Positions 11,694 to 18,969 of a DNA stretch of 64,000 nt are shown piece after piece. The notes beneath the pieces are model-generated. The model was not told the DNA's origin, searched no databases, and saw nothing but the letters and a program-made list of their open reading frames with translations. This DNA is from Rhodospirillales bacterium. GTDB taxonomy: Bacteria; Pseudomonadota; Alphaproteobacteria; Rhodospirillales; Magnetospirillaceae. The stretch covers positions 62,001-126,000 of the forward strand of contig JACFNC010000003.1 in NCBI GenBank assembly GCA_019455065.1, given 5' to 3'. Numbering within the stretch: position 1 is the first letter of the stretch; each line of letters opens with the position of its first letter. Made by a program: the position numbers and the translations under genes.

Positions 11694-12428
11694 ATGAATC
11701 ACACTGAACAGGGTCTGCCGGGCGACGACGGGCACCAGTTGCCCGATGACGTTCTGTCCGTGATGCGCACCGCACCGCTATTCTCGGGTTTGTACGATTC
11801 CGACCTTGTTGACCTGTTGTCGGGTGCTCGGGTGGAGACCTTCCCGGACGGTCATCTTCTGTTCTGCCAAGGAGATCTGCTCGATCGGTTCTTCGTGGTG
11901 ATCGAGGGCCATGTCGAAGCCTCGATCGACCAAGCGGACGGACGGCGCAGCGTTGTCGAGATCCTGGAGAAGCCGGCGATTTTGGGTGAATCGGCGATGT
12001 TCGGCGATCGTGGCGCCCTCGTTACGGCGAGGGTCATGGGGCGCGCCGTTCTGGTGGCCGTTCCTTCGGCTGGCTTCCTGCGCAAGCTCGAGAGGCGATT
12101 TGACCTGATTCTGCTGATGCTGGGTAGCATGTCGTTTCGCCTGCGTCTCATGGTGCGGCAGATTGCCGAGTTGAAGCTGAAAACGACGGCGCAACGGCTA
12201 GGCGGCTTTCTTCTAACCCTAACGGACATCGATTCCGGACCGGCGACCGTCCGTTTCCCTTATGACAAGAGGGTGGTCGCAGGCATTCTGGGTATGAAAC
12301 CGGAGAGCCTCTCCCGCGCTCTGGCCAGACTTTCCACGATCGGCGTGCGGAGCCAGGCGGACAACGTGGTCCATGTTATCGACGTGGCCAGGCTGCGCCG
12401 CTTCAGCATCGAGGAAGGATTGGAGTAG
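11694..12428 (+). CDS. Crp/Fnr-family transcriptional regulator (Fnr/Dnr-like), first of a tandem pair
   Basis: An N-terminal cyclic-nucleotide-type beta-barrel (about 20-135), a long dimer helix and a C-terminal winged helix. The recognition helix reads K-P-E-S-L-S-R-A-L. The E-X-X-S-R pattern is that of FNR/DNR proteins, which bind TTGAT-N4-ATCAA, not of CRP. No N-terminal cysteine cluster is present, so it should not bind a 4Fe-4S centre as FNR does; a Dnr-like heme/NO sensor is possible. GTG at 11661 is an alternative start. Four bases separate it from its paralogue. Confidence 0.9.
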   Translation: MNHTEQGLPGDDGHQLPDDVLSVMRTAPLFSGLYDSDLVDLLSGARVETFPDGHLLFCQGDLLDRFFVVIEGHVEASIDQADGRRSVVEILEKPAILGESAMFGDRGALVTARVMGRAVLVAVPSAGFLRKLERRFDLILLMLGSMSFRLRLMVRQIAELKLKTTAQRLGGFLLTLTDIDSGPATVRFPYDKRVVAGILGMKPESLSRALARLSTIGVRSQADNVVHVIDVARLRRFSIEEGLE

Positions 12429-12432
12429 CTCC

Positions 12433-13128
12433 ATGCTGCATCTTTCCGATGCTGATCTCGACTTGTTGTGCAAGGCGCCGCTGTTTGCCGGCATCGAACG
12501 GGATGGGGTGATCGGGCTGCTCGAGGGGGCGGTCGTGACGCCGTACGCGGAAACCAGCCTTCTGTTCAATCAGGGCGACCGCGCGGATCGCTTCTTTCTG
12601 GTGCTCGAGGGTCGGGTCAATCTGTTCGCTTTGACCGACAAGGGTGACCAGAGCATCATCGAGGTTTTCGAGAAAGGCCGCACCTTCGCCGAGGCAGCAA
12701 TGTTCTCGTCCGGAAAATTTCCACTGAATGCCGAGGTTGCGGCCGGCAGCCGTCTCCTACAGGTACCCGTCGCCCCTTTCCTGCGGCGCTTGTCGGAGAA
12801 CCGGGAACTCGCCTTCAAAATGCTGGCGGCGCTGTCGCGGTGGCAGCATCACCTCCTGATGGAAATAGCCGAGCTCAAGAGCCGCTCGCCGATCCAACGC
12901 CTTGCCACCTTCCTGCTCAGTTTGGCGGGGGCCGGGGAGGGGCCCGTCGGCATCCGATTGCCGATGACCAAGACGGTTCTGGCCAGTCGGATCGGGATTG
13001 CCCCGGAGAGTTTGTCGCGCGCGATCGCGCGGCTGCGCTCGGTGGGCGTGGAGAGCCGGGGACGATCGATTTACATTACCGATGTCTCAGCGCTCCGCCG
13101 CTTCTGTGAGGAATCCACTGACGAGTGA
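12433..13128 (+). CDS. Crp/Fnr-family transcriptional regulator (Fnr/Dnr-like), second of a tandem pair
   Basis: A 231-residue paralogue of the gene before it, with the same layout: sensor barrel (F-N-Q-G-D-R-A-D-R-F-F-L-V-L-E-G), dimer helix and winged helix. The recognition helix A-P-E-S-L-S-R-A-I has the same E-X-X-S-R contact set, so both should read similar sites. The ATG at 12433 has GGAG seven bases upstream, overlapping the end of the first gene. It stands directly before the DUF2249/hemerythrin cassette, which it probably controls. Confidence 0.92.
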   Translation: MLHLSDADLDLLCKAPLFAGIERDGVIGLLEGAVVTPYAETSLLFNQGDRADRFFLVLEGRVNLFALTDKGDQSIIEVFEKGRTFAEAAMFSSGKFPLNAEVAAGSRLLQVPVAPFLRRLSENRELAFKMLAALSRWQHHLLMEIAELKSRSPIQRLATFLLSLAGAGEGPVGIRLPMTKTVLASRIGIAPESLSRAIARLRSVGVESRGRSIYITDVSALRRFCEESTDE

Positions 13129-13129
13129 C

Positions 13130-13143
13130 TTAACGAAAATCAA
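13130..13143 (+). promoter_or_regulatory. candidate Fnr/Dnr-type half-conserved box
   Basis: TTAAC-GAAA-ATCAA matches the right half of TTGAT-N4-ATCAA fully and the left half at three of five positions. It overlaps an ATG at 13143. A start site 41.5 bases downstream of its centre would fall near 13178, which argues for a translation start after that point. Support is the adjacent pair of E-X-X-S-R regulators. Confidence 0.35.
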
Positions 13144-13208
13144 TGCGGGCGAATATGCCGTCACCGCATTGTCTACCCCGGGAAAAACCTTGGGCGAAGG
13201 GTTGTGAT

Positions 13209-13781
13209 TTGGCTGGTTCGCAGGCGCAAAAGTCGCACGGTCGGGGGCCGGCCTGGCTGAAGCAGGCCGAGACGGGCGTCCATATCGATGTCAGGCCGAT
13301 GCTCGCCGCCGGCGAGGATCCCCTGCTTGCGGTGCTGGCTAAGGCCAACGATATAGGGCATGGCGGGTTCCTGGTGATCGATGCGCCATTCAACCCCAAG
13401 CCGCTGCGGCGCGTGCTTGCTGGCCAGGGATACTCCTCCTTCGGCGAGGAGGTCGAACCGCGGCACTGGCGGATTTCGCTCTGCCGTGACGGGCTGGGTG
13501 CGGGGGCGGAAGACGAGGGCGGCGATGGTGATGATGGCACACCGAAATGGCGCGAAGGCGACGAGATTCACATCGACGTCCGCGGCCTTGAACCGCCCTT
13601 GCCCATGCTGGCTATTTTACGACTGATCCGCGGCCTGCCGCACAGCGCCACGGTTATCGTTCACCATGAACGGGAACCGAGGTTTCTCCTGCCGGAACTG
13701 GCCGAAATCGGCTGGCAGCTGGAACAGATCCAGGGCGATCCCGGCGAGGTTCGCCTGCGGCTGACCCGGGCCGAAAAATGA
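13209..13781 (+). CDS. DUF2249 protein with two repeats
   Basis: The protein holds two copies of the DUF2249 pattern: I-D-V-R-P-M-L-A-A-G-E-D-P near the start and I-D-V-R-G-L-E-P-P-L-P-M in the second half, separated by an acidic Gly/Asp linker. DUF2249 is a small fold often found beside hemerythrin and NnrS genes in denitrifiers. A TTG at 13209 with GAAGG eight bases before is the favoured start; ATG at 13143 overlaps the candidate Fnr box. Its stop overlaps the next start by ATGA, so translation is coupled. Confidence 0.8.
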   Translation: MAGSQAQKSHGRGPAWLKQAETGVHIDVRPMLAAGEDPLLAVLAKANDIGHGGFLVIDAPFNPKPLRRVLAGQGYSSFGEEVEPRHWRISLCRDGLGAGAEDEGGDGDDGTPKWREGDEIHIDVRGLEPPLPMLAILRLIRGLPHSATVIVHHEREPRFLLPELAEIGWQLEQIQGDPGEVRLRLTRAEK

Positions 13782-15073
13782 TGTTCGGCGAGTTCATGTT
13801 CGGGGCGCGCAGCCGGTTGCTGCCGCCTTCGATACCCTTTCGCTTTTTCGGGGCGGCCGTTCTGTTCCACGTCGCTGCTTGGGCCGCCCTTGCGGCTGGC
13901 GGTGACGTTCTTCCCGGCTTTATGGGCGGTCCCGGCTTCGTGCTTGCTTCGCTCCACCTCGTTACGCTCGGCGTACTGGCGATGGTTGGCATGGGCGCGG
14001 CCTATCAGTTGCTTCCCGTCGCGACCAAGCGGCCGGTGCGTTCGACGGCCCTGTGCGCGGCTTCGTTCTGGCTGTTCCTGCCAGGGGTCGCCTTGTTCGG
14101 GTTCGGGATCGGGCATGTGGTAATGTGGGCGATGCATGCTGGCGCGACGCTGGTTATCGCCGGACTGGCCATCTTCGCCTTCCTCATCATCGACAATCTC
14201 GGGCGCGTCAAGGACATGCCGCTGGTCGTGGGGCATGCGTGGCTGGCGGTTCTGTCATTGGTCGTGCTGGCGGCCCTGGGGTTGCTGCTGGTCGTCGATT
14301 TCACGGCGGGCATCCTGCCGGACCGGCGATTCGTCGCAGCCGCCCATGCGGCGGTGGCGGGTTACGGCTTCATGGGCATGCTGGCCATGGGATTCAGCTA
14401 TATCCTGGTGCCGATGTTCGCCCTTTCCCAGGTGCCGAACATCGCCCTCGGAAAGCTGTCCATATGGTTCGCGGGCGCGGCGTTGACGATCGCCACGGTG
14501 GCGGCCGCGGTCGGCAGCAGCATGGGAGTCCTGGTCGCCGTGGCGGCCGGCATGGTCGCGGCCGGGCTCCACCTGCGCATGATGGCGCTGATCATGGCCA
14601 AGCGGATGCGCCGCGAACTGGGCGGATCGTTCAGACTTATCCGATTGTCGTGGATTCTGCTGCCGGCAAGCTTGTTGGCCGCTGTTCCATTGGTTTTGGG
14701 ATGGCGCGTGGATGTTACCGCGCCGCTGTTCGGTTTCCTCGTGGTCTTCGGCTGGCTCCTCACGTTCCTTACCGGCGTCCTTCAGCGGATCATGCCCTTT
14801 CTGGCGTCCATGCATTCGGCGAAGCCGGGCATAAAGCCGGCGCTGGTTTCGGCGCTGACTGCCGAGACCCCGTTGAAAATTCACTTTTGGTGCCATTGCA
14901 CGGCGCTGGCATTGGTGGTGGCCGGCATCGTCGCCGACCAGCCCTTGCTGGTTCAGGGCGGCGCGCTGGTCGGACTGGCGGGCGCCGTGGCTCTCGGCGC
15001 TTTCGCCGTCGCCCTATGGCAGCGGCTCACCCACCACCTGAATACGCCCAATACCGCGGAGATCAAGGGATGA
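13778..15073 (+). CDS. polytopic His-rich membrane protein, NnrS/heme-copper-oxidase-I-like
   Basis: About twelve transmembrane segments in 431 residues. Several histidines lie in or beside the helices: A-S-L-H-L-V-T-L-G, I-G-H-V-V-M-W-A-M-H, A-A-A-H-A-A-V-A-G-Y-G-F and K-I-H-F-W-C-H-C. This is the look of NnrS and related heme/copper membrane proteins linked to nitric oxide tolerance. Coupled by ATGA overlaps to the DUF2249 gene before it and the hemerythrin gene after it. The specific cofactor is not shown by the sequence. Confidence 0.75.
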   Translation: MMFGEFMFGARSRLLPPSIPFRFFGAAVLFHVAAWAALAAGGDVLPGFMGGPGFVLASLHLVTLGVLAMVGMGAAYQLLPVATKRPVRSTALCAASFWLFLPGVALFGFGIGHVVMWAMHAGATLVIAGLAIFAFLIIDNLGRVKDMPLVVGHAWLAVLSLVVLAALGLLLVVDFTAGILPDRRFVAAAHAAVAGYGFMGMLAMGFSYILVPMFALSQVPNIALGKLSIWFAGAALTIATVAAAVGSSMGVLVAVAAGMVAAGLHLRMMALIMAKRMRRELGGSFRLIRLSWILLPASLLAAVPLVLGWRVDVTAPLFGFLVVFGWLLTFLTGVLQRIMPFLASMHSAKPGIKPALVSALTAETPLKIHFWCHCTALALVVAGIVADQPLLVQGGALVGLAGAVALGAFAVALWQRLTHHLNTPNTAEIKG

Positions 15074-15576
15074 ACATGGCGCAAACGCAGACCGGGGCGC
15101 TGCTCCACAACGACCACGTTGCAACGATTCAAACGTTGCAGACGCTTGAGGGATTCCTCACTAGGCAAACCCCGAAGCGGCCTCCGGACGTGAACGACCC
15201 GCCGGTGCGAAAGATGCTCGGAAATCTGATCGCCACCGTGAACAGCGAGGTCGGCCGCCACTTCACGTTCGAAGAGGAACATTTGTTCCCGCGGTTGGCC
15301 GATGCCGGGGAAGAGAACCTGGGCGAGTTCCTGAAGCAGGAGCACGCGTCGATTCTGCCGCTCGCCAACGCGTGCGCCGAGGCTTCCGCCAAGGCGATGG
15401 AGGAGGGCTTTACCGAGGCCGGCTGGAAGCAGTTCTTCACGGATTGCATGGAATTGATCGAGCGGGAAATTTTTCACATCCAGAAGGAGGAGATGGGCCT
15501 CCTGGCTGCGATCTCGATGCTCATCGACCCCGAGACCGATGGCGAACTCGCCATGACGTTCCAGTCGATGAGTTGA
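15070..15576 (+). CDS. hemerythrin HHE domain protein
   Basis: A 168-residue four-helix bundle with the diiron ligand pattern: H-N-D-H near the start, R-H-F-T-F-E-E-E-H-L-F-P in the middle, K-Q-E-H and F-H-I-Q-K-E-E-M near the end. Hemerythrin-like proteins bind oxygen or nitric oxide at a diiron site. Starts in the ATGA overlap with the preceding membrane protein gene. With DUF2249 and the His-rich membrane protein it forms a three-gene cassette that fits NO sensing or repair of Fe-S centres. Confidence 0.92.
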   Translation: MNMAQTQTGALLHNDHVATIQTLQTLEGFLTRQTPKRPPDVNDPPVRKMLGNLIATVNSEVGRHFTFEEEHLFPRLADAGEENLGEFLKQEHASILPLANACAEASAKAMEEGFTEAGWKQFFTDCMELIEREIFHIQKEEMGLLAAISMLIDPETDGELAMTFQSMS

Positions 15577-15581
15577 CGTTT

Positions 15582-15618
15582 GGCAAGCGCCGGGCACCAG
15601 CGGCATCCGGCGCTTGCC
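15582..15618 (+). terminator. probable bidirectional terminator hairpin
   Basis: A perfect 12-bp stem (GGCAAGCGCCGG / CCGGCGCTTGCC) with a 13-base loop lies between two convergent genes. There is no clear T run, so it may act as an mRNA 3' end stabiliser or a weak terminator for either side. Confidence 0.5.
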
Positions 15619-15625
15619 ACGGCCC

Positions 15626-15967
15626 TCATTCTTCGATGACATCCTTGGCGGCGACGACCATCACCCCGTCACCGTCCTCGTTCTCGATCAGGGCGACGTC
15701 GCCATCGACGCCGCCCTTTTCCGGCGGCACGTTGTTGAAATAGTGCCATATGAAGGCCACCGAGACCGTTTGGTCGATTTGGTCGTCTTCGTCCATTTCG
15801 CTTTCGTCCATCGCTGATACGTCGCGAATGACTTCGAGCGAATCGTTCAGCATCTCTTCCATGTCGGGCTCGTCTTCGAGGATGTTCTTGATGATGAGAT
15901 CATGCTCCTCATCGTCCAATTCGAACTTCCATTCGGCCTGGCCGGACTTGAAATAGACGGCTTTCAT
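15626..15967 (-). CDS. small highly acidic protein of unknown function
   Basis: 113 residues with a very high content of Asp and Glu, clustered in the middle (E-D-E-P-D-M-E-E-M and D-E-S-E-M-D-E-D-D). There is an aromatic patch F-I-W-H-Y-F-N-N in the second half and no membrane segment. The ATG at 15967 is preceded by AAAGGAGAAACCT. No family recognised. It faces the hemerythrin cassette tail to tail. Confidence 0.7.
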   Translation of the reverse strand: MKAVYFKSGQAEWKFELDDEEHDLIIKNILEDEPDMEEMLNDSLEVIRDVSAMDESEMDEDDQIDQTVSVAFIWHYFNNVPPEKGGVDGDVALIENEDGDGVMVVAAKDVIEE

Positions 15968-16202
15968 AGGTTTCTCCTTTGGGCACCGGAAGCCCGGCAG
16001 GGGTTGGGAACGTTTGAATGGTCGGCGGGCCCGTCGCCGGGCAGGCGGGTGTACATCCGGTGTGCGGCCCTGCTTCGTATGCCGACGATTGTGAATTTCA
16101 GGGCAAAATGCAAGGGAAGTTCCATGCACCGACTGCGGGAAAACCTTGGCGCCGGCATGGCCATCCGATATTCAAGGTCATCCTGCTCAGACGAGGTATG
16201 CC

Positions 16203-17063
16203 ATGGCGGACCCGCGCCTCTACATCCTGACCATAACCTGCCCCGATACCGTCGGCATCGTTGCCGCCGTCTCGGGTTTCCTCACCGACCACGACGCATT
16301 CATCACTGAGGCGGCGCAGTACGGCGACCCTTTCACGCGGCGCTTCTTCATGCGGGTGGTGTTCAGGGCAGGGGCGCTGATGCCGCCGCGCTCGGAGTTG
16401 GAGAAAAAGTTCGCGCTCATCGCGCAGCGCTTCCAGATGATCTGGAAGGTCACCGATGCGAGCCGCCGGGCGCGGGTGGTGATCATGGTGTCGAAGTTCG
16501 GCCATTGCCTGAACGACCTACTGCACCGCTATCAGACGGGGTCCCTGCCAATCGATATTCCGGCGGTCATCTCCAATCACGAAGACATGCGGCGCCTCGT
16601 CGAATGGCACGGCATTGCCTATCACAGCCTGCCGGTCAACCGTGACAACAAGGCGGAGCAGGAAAGGCGGGTAATGGAGGTCGTCGAGGGTGTACAGGCC
16701 GACCTCGTCGTATTGGCGCGCTACATGCAGATCCTTTCGCCCGATCTTTGCGCCGCTCTGGCCGGGCGGGCCATCAACATCCACCATTCCTTCCTGCCGA
16801 GTTTCAAAGGTGCCAAGCCCTACCATCAGGCCCATGAGCGCGGGGTGAAGATCATCGGCGCTACAGCGCATTACGTAACGACCGATCTCGACGAAGGGCC
16901 GATCATCGAACAATCGGTCGAGCGCGTCGACCACACCAAGACGCCTGACGATCTTGTCGCGATTGGGCGTGATATCGAAAACGTTGTGCTGGCGCGCGCC
17001 GTCCACTACCACGTCGAGCAGAGGGTGTTGCTCAATGGCCGCCGCACGGTGGTTTTTCGCTGA
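16203..17063 (+). CDS. purU: formyltetrahydrofolate deformylase PurU
   Basis: Hydrolyses 10-formyl-THF to formate and THF, balancing one-carbon units. The N-terminal ACT domain (L-T-I-T-C-P-D-T-V-G-I-V) spans about residues 5-85. The C-terminal formyltransferase-like domain carries N-I-H-H-S-F-L-P-S-F-K-G-A-K-P-Y and A-H-Y-V-T-T-D-L-D-E-G-P-I-I with the catalytic His and Asp. The 286-residue length is typical. The ATG at 16203 aligns the ACT domain at the N-terminus as in the family. Confidence 0.96.
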   Translation: MADPRLYILTITCPDTVGIVAAVSGFLTDHDAFITEAAQYGDPFTRRFFMRVVFRAGALMPPRSELEKKFALIAQRFQMIWKVTDASRRARVVIMVSKFGHCLNDLLHRYQTGSLPIDIPAVISNHEDMRRLVEWHGIAYHSLPVNRDNKAEQERRVMEVVEGVQADLVVLARYMQILSPDLCAALAGRAINIHHSFLPSFKGAKPYHQAHERGVKIIGATAHYVTTDLDEGPIIEQSVERVDHTKTPDDLVAIGRDIENVVLARAVHYHVEQRVLLNGRRTVVFR

Positions 17064-17138
17064 GGACGGCCTGCGGCATCTCGTCATGCCGGTCAAACCA
17101 AGCTAGGATTCCGCTGCGTTCACCCTTGGGGGAAGGGC

Positions 17139-17840
17139 ATGTCGGATCTTGGCGCGTTGAGTTTGGGCAATATAGTTCTGCTGGAGTCGCTCCAGCCGGC
17201 AGAGCGGGATGCGTATGCCCGACTGTGCCGTTGGCGCCGCTATGCTCAGAACGAACAGATCATCGACAGCCAGAGCGATAGCCGCGACGTGTTCTTCGTG
17301 GTCAAGGGCATGGTCCGCGTGGTCAACTACTCGCTGTCGGGTCGTGAAGTGACCCTCGACAACATCGGGGCGGGCGGCTACTTCGGGCAACTCGCCGCGA
17401 TTGATGGTTCGCCGCGTTCTGCCAATGTCATGGCTTGCGAGGAAACCGTCACGGCCGCAATGCCGCCGGACCATTTCTCCCGGCTTGTTTCCCAGCACCC
17501 GACGATCGGGCTGGCGGTGATGCGGGAACTTGCCAGGTTGCTCCGCCAGTCCACTGACCGCATCATGGATCTCAGTACGCTGGGGGCCAACAACAGGGTT
17601 CATGCCGAGCTCTTGCGACTGGCCAGGAGCGATGCCGGCGACGGCCGGCGGGCCACGATCAGCCCGATCCCTTCGCATTCTGAGATTGCCAGTCGTGTCA
17701 GCACCACCCGCGAAACCGTGGCCCGCGCATTGGGGGACCTTGCCCGCGGCGGCATCGTCAAACGCGAAAAGGATGCGCTGGTAATCCTCGATCTGCACCA
17801 GCTCGAAGACATGGTGCAGAACGTGCGTGGCGACGCTTGA
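17139..17840 (+). CDS. CRP-like transcriptional regulator
   Basis: Cyclic-nucleotide-binding barrel plus winged helix, 233 residues. The phosphate-binding cassette reads F-G-Q-L-A-A-I-D-G-S-P-R-S-A: the Arg-Ser that hold the cAMP phosphate are present, but the usual Glu of F-G-E-L is Gln. The recognition helix S-T-T-R-E-T-V-A-R-A-L has the R-E-X-X-X-R contacts of E. coli CRP, so TGTGA-N6-TCACA sites are expected. A perfect site of this kind begins 17 bases after the stop codon. Confidence 0.93.
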   Translation: MSDLGALSLGNIVLLESLQPAERDAYARLCRWRRYAQNEQIIDSQSDSRDVFFVVKGMVRVVNYSLSGREVTLDNIGAGGYFGQLAAIDGSPRSANVMACEETVTAAMPPDHFSRLVSQHPTIGLAVMRELARLLRQSTDRIMDLSTLGANNRVHAELLRLARSDAGDGRRATISPIPSHSEIASRVSTTRETVARALGDLARGGIVKREKDALVILDLHQLEDMVQNVRGDA

Positions 17841-17856
17841 ACGATTTCCAGGCGGG

Positions 17857-17906
17857 TGTGACGTCCGTCACATGCAACCCTCCGTAGGGGGGGCATAGTC
17901 GTACCC
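17857..17906 (+). promoter_or_regulatory. perfect CRP-type operator with a class II promoter layout
   Basis: TGTGACGTCCGTCACA at 17857-17872 is a 7-bp perfect inverted repeat matching TGTGA-N6-TCACA. CATAGT at 17894-17899 is a fair -10 box. A start at about 17906 puts the operator centre at -41.5, the spacing of class II CRP-activated promoters. The CRP-like gene with the matching recognition helix lies immediately upstream. Confidence 0.7.
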
Positions 17907-17987
17907 GATACCGGCCGTCTTCGACGGTGTCGCGTTATCTACCTCACAACCCACCTCGGCCGGGCATCTGCCCGGCCGTCTTTTCTT
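17906..17987 (+). ncRNA. candidate small RNA of about 80 nt
   Basis: Defined by the CRP-type promoter before it and a strong terminator at its end, with no reading frame between. It could form a first hairpin (CCGTC-TTC-GACGG). A single-stranded pyrimidine-rich stretch follows, with CCTCAC and CCACCTC, which can pair with Shine-Dalgarno sequences, then the terminator hairpin. Alternatively it is a terminated leader of the gene at 18038. Confidence 0.45.
17957..17987 (+). terminator. rho-independent terminator
   Basis: A 9-bp perfect stem CGGCCGGGC / GCCCGGCCG with an ATCT loop, followed by TCTTTTCTT. It lies between the CRP-like gene and the SLOG-family gene. Confidence 0.88.
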
Positions 17988-18037
17988 AACCATTGGCCGC
18001 TAGAAAAGGGACGCACTTCACGTCTCGCGAGGATCCC

Positions 18038-18409
18038 ATGCGCATGATGGTCGTCGGCGGCCGAGAATACAAAGATCAGGAATTCGTCTTTGCGATCCTC
18101 GACAGCTTTCACGAAACGAAGCCCATTACGACGCTCATCCATGGGGGCGCACGGGGAGCCGACACGTTGGCCGGCCGTTGGGCCGATGCGCGCGGCGTCT
18201 CCGTCGAGGAATTCTTCGCCGATTGGGAGATCTACGGCCGCAAGGCGGGGCCGATGCGCAATGCCAGGATGATCGCTGACTCGCGGGCCGATGCCCTCCT
18301 TGTCTTTCCCGGCGGCGAGCTCACCCAGGATCTCAAGCAGCGGGCGCGCCTCGCCGGCTTGCCGGTGTACGAGCCTGCGCCCGCCAAGGAACTGGCTACG
18401 ACCGGCTGA
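18038..18409 (+). CDS. DUF2493/YspA-type SLOG-family protein
   Basis: Short Rossmann-like protein of 123 residues: M-M-V-V-G-G-R-E-Y near the start, I-H-G-G-A-R-G-A-D-T-L-A in the middle and A-L-L-V-F-P-G-G later. This is the nucleotide-binding pattern of the YpsA/SLOG superfamily, whose members bind nucleotide-derived ligands; the exact role is unknown. The ATG at 18038 places the first beta strand at the N-terminus. A terminator lies just upstream, so it probably has its own promoter or depends on readthrough. Confidence 0.85.
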   Translation: MRMMVVGGREYKDQEFVFAILDSFHETKPITTLIHGGARGADTLAGRWADARGVSVEEFFADWEIYGRKAGPMRNARMIADSRADALLVFPGGELTQDLKQRARLAGLPVYEPAPAKELATTG

Positions 18410-18417
18410 ACCAGCGG

Positions 18418-18969
18418 TCAGTCGGTCGGCGGCGTGGCGTCGACCGGTCCAAGGGTGCGGTGCATTATGACCACGTCCACCCAGCGGCCGAACTTCAGCC
18501 CGACACCCTTGAGCACTCCCTCCTGGTGGAATCCCAGGCTGGCATGAAGACCAACCGAAGCGGTGTTCGCGGAGTCGCCGATCACTGCGATCATCTGGCG
18601 GTAGCCTAGAGCGGTGCAGCGGTCGATCAGGCCGCCGAGCAGTGCGCTCCCGATGCCTCGGCGCACCACCTCCGGCGAGACGTAGATCGAATCCTCGATC
18701 GTGTACCGATACGCGGATCTGGGCCGGAACGGCCCGGCATAGGAGAACCCGACGACCCGGCCATCAAGCTCGGCCACCAGATAGGGCAGTCCCCGCGCGA
18801 TCGTGGTCTCTCGGCGCCGCTCGATCTCCTCGACGTCGGGCGGGATCTCTTCGAACGAAGCGGCCGTGCGGGTCACGTACCAAGAATAGATGGCCTGTGC
18901 GGCGGGCATGTCGTCGCCGCGGGCATCGCGGATCGTCAGGGCCAGGGTGGCGGAGAGAGGGCTGGTCAT
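18418..18969 (-). CDS. GNAT N-acetyltransferase, phosphinothricin/methionine-sulfone acetyltransferase type
   Basis: Transfers acetyl from acetyl-CoA to an amino group, in this subfamily often phosphinothricin or methionine sulfoximine/sulfone. Subfamily patterns are I-R-D-A-R-G-D-D near the N-terminus, T-A-A-S-F-E-E, and S-I-Y-V-S-P-E-V-V-R-R-G-I-G-S-A-L, the acetyl-CoA loop. L-H-A-S-L-G-F and a late G-R-W-V-D-V follow. 183 residues, normal length. Its start overlaps the end of the upstream amidohydrolase gene by four bases, indicating co-translation. Confidence 0.9.
   Translation of the reverse strand: MTSPLSATLALTIRDARGDDMPAAQAIYSWYVTRTAASFEEIPPDVEEIERRRETTIARGLPYLVAELDGRVVGFSYAGPFRPRSAYRYTIEDSIYVSPEVVRRGIGSALLGGLIDRCTALGYRQMIAVIGDSANTASVGLHASLGFHQEGVLKGVGLKFGRWVDVVIMHRTLGPVDATPPTD

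Noticed and set aside
14053..15069. Upstream extension of the hemerythrin frame through the His-rich membrane protein gene
   Set aside because: The extension is a shadow of the conserved polytopic protein; the ATG at 15070 in the ATGA overlap is the natural start.
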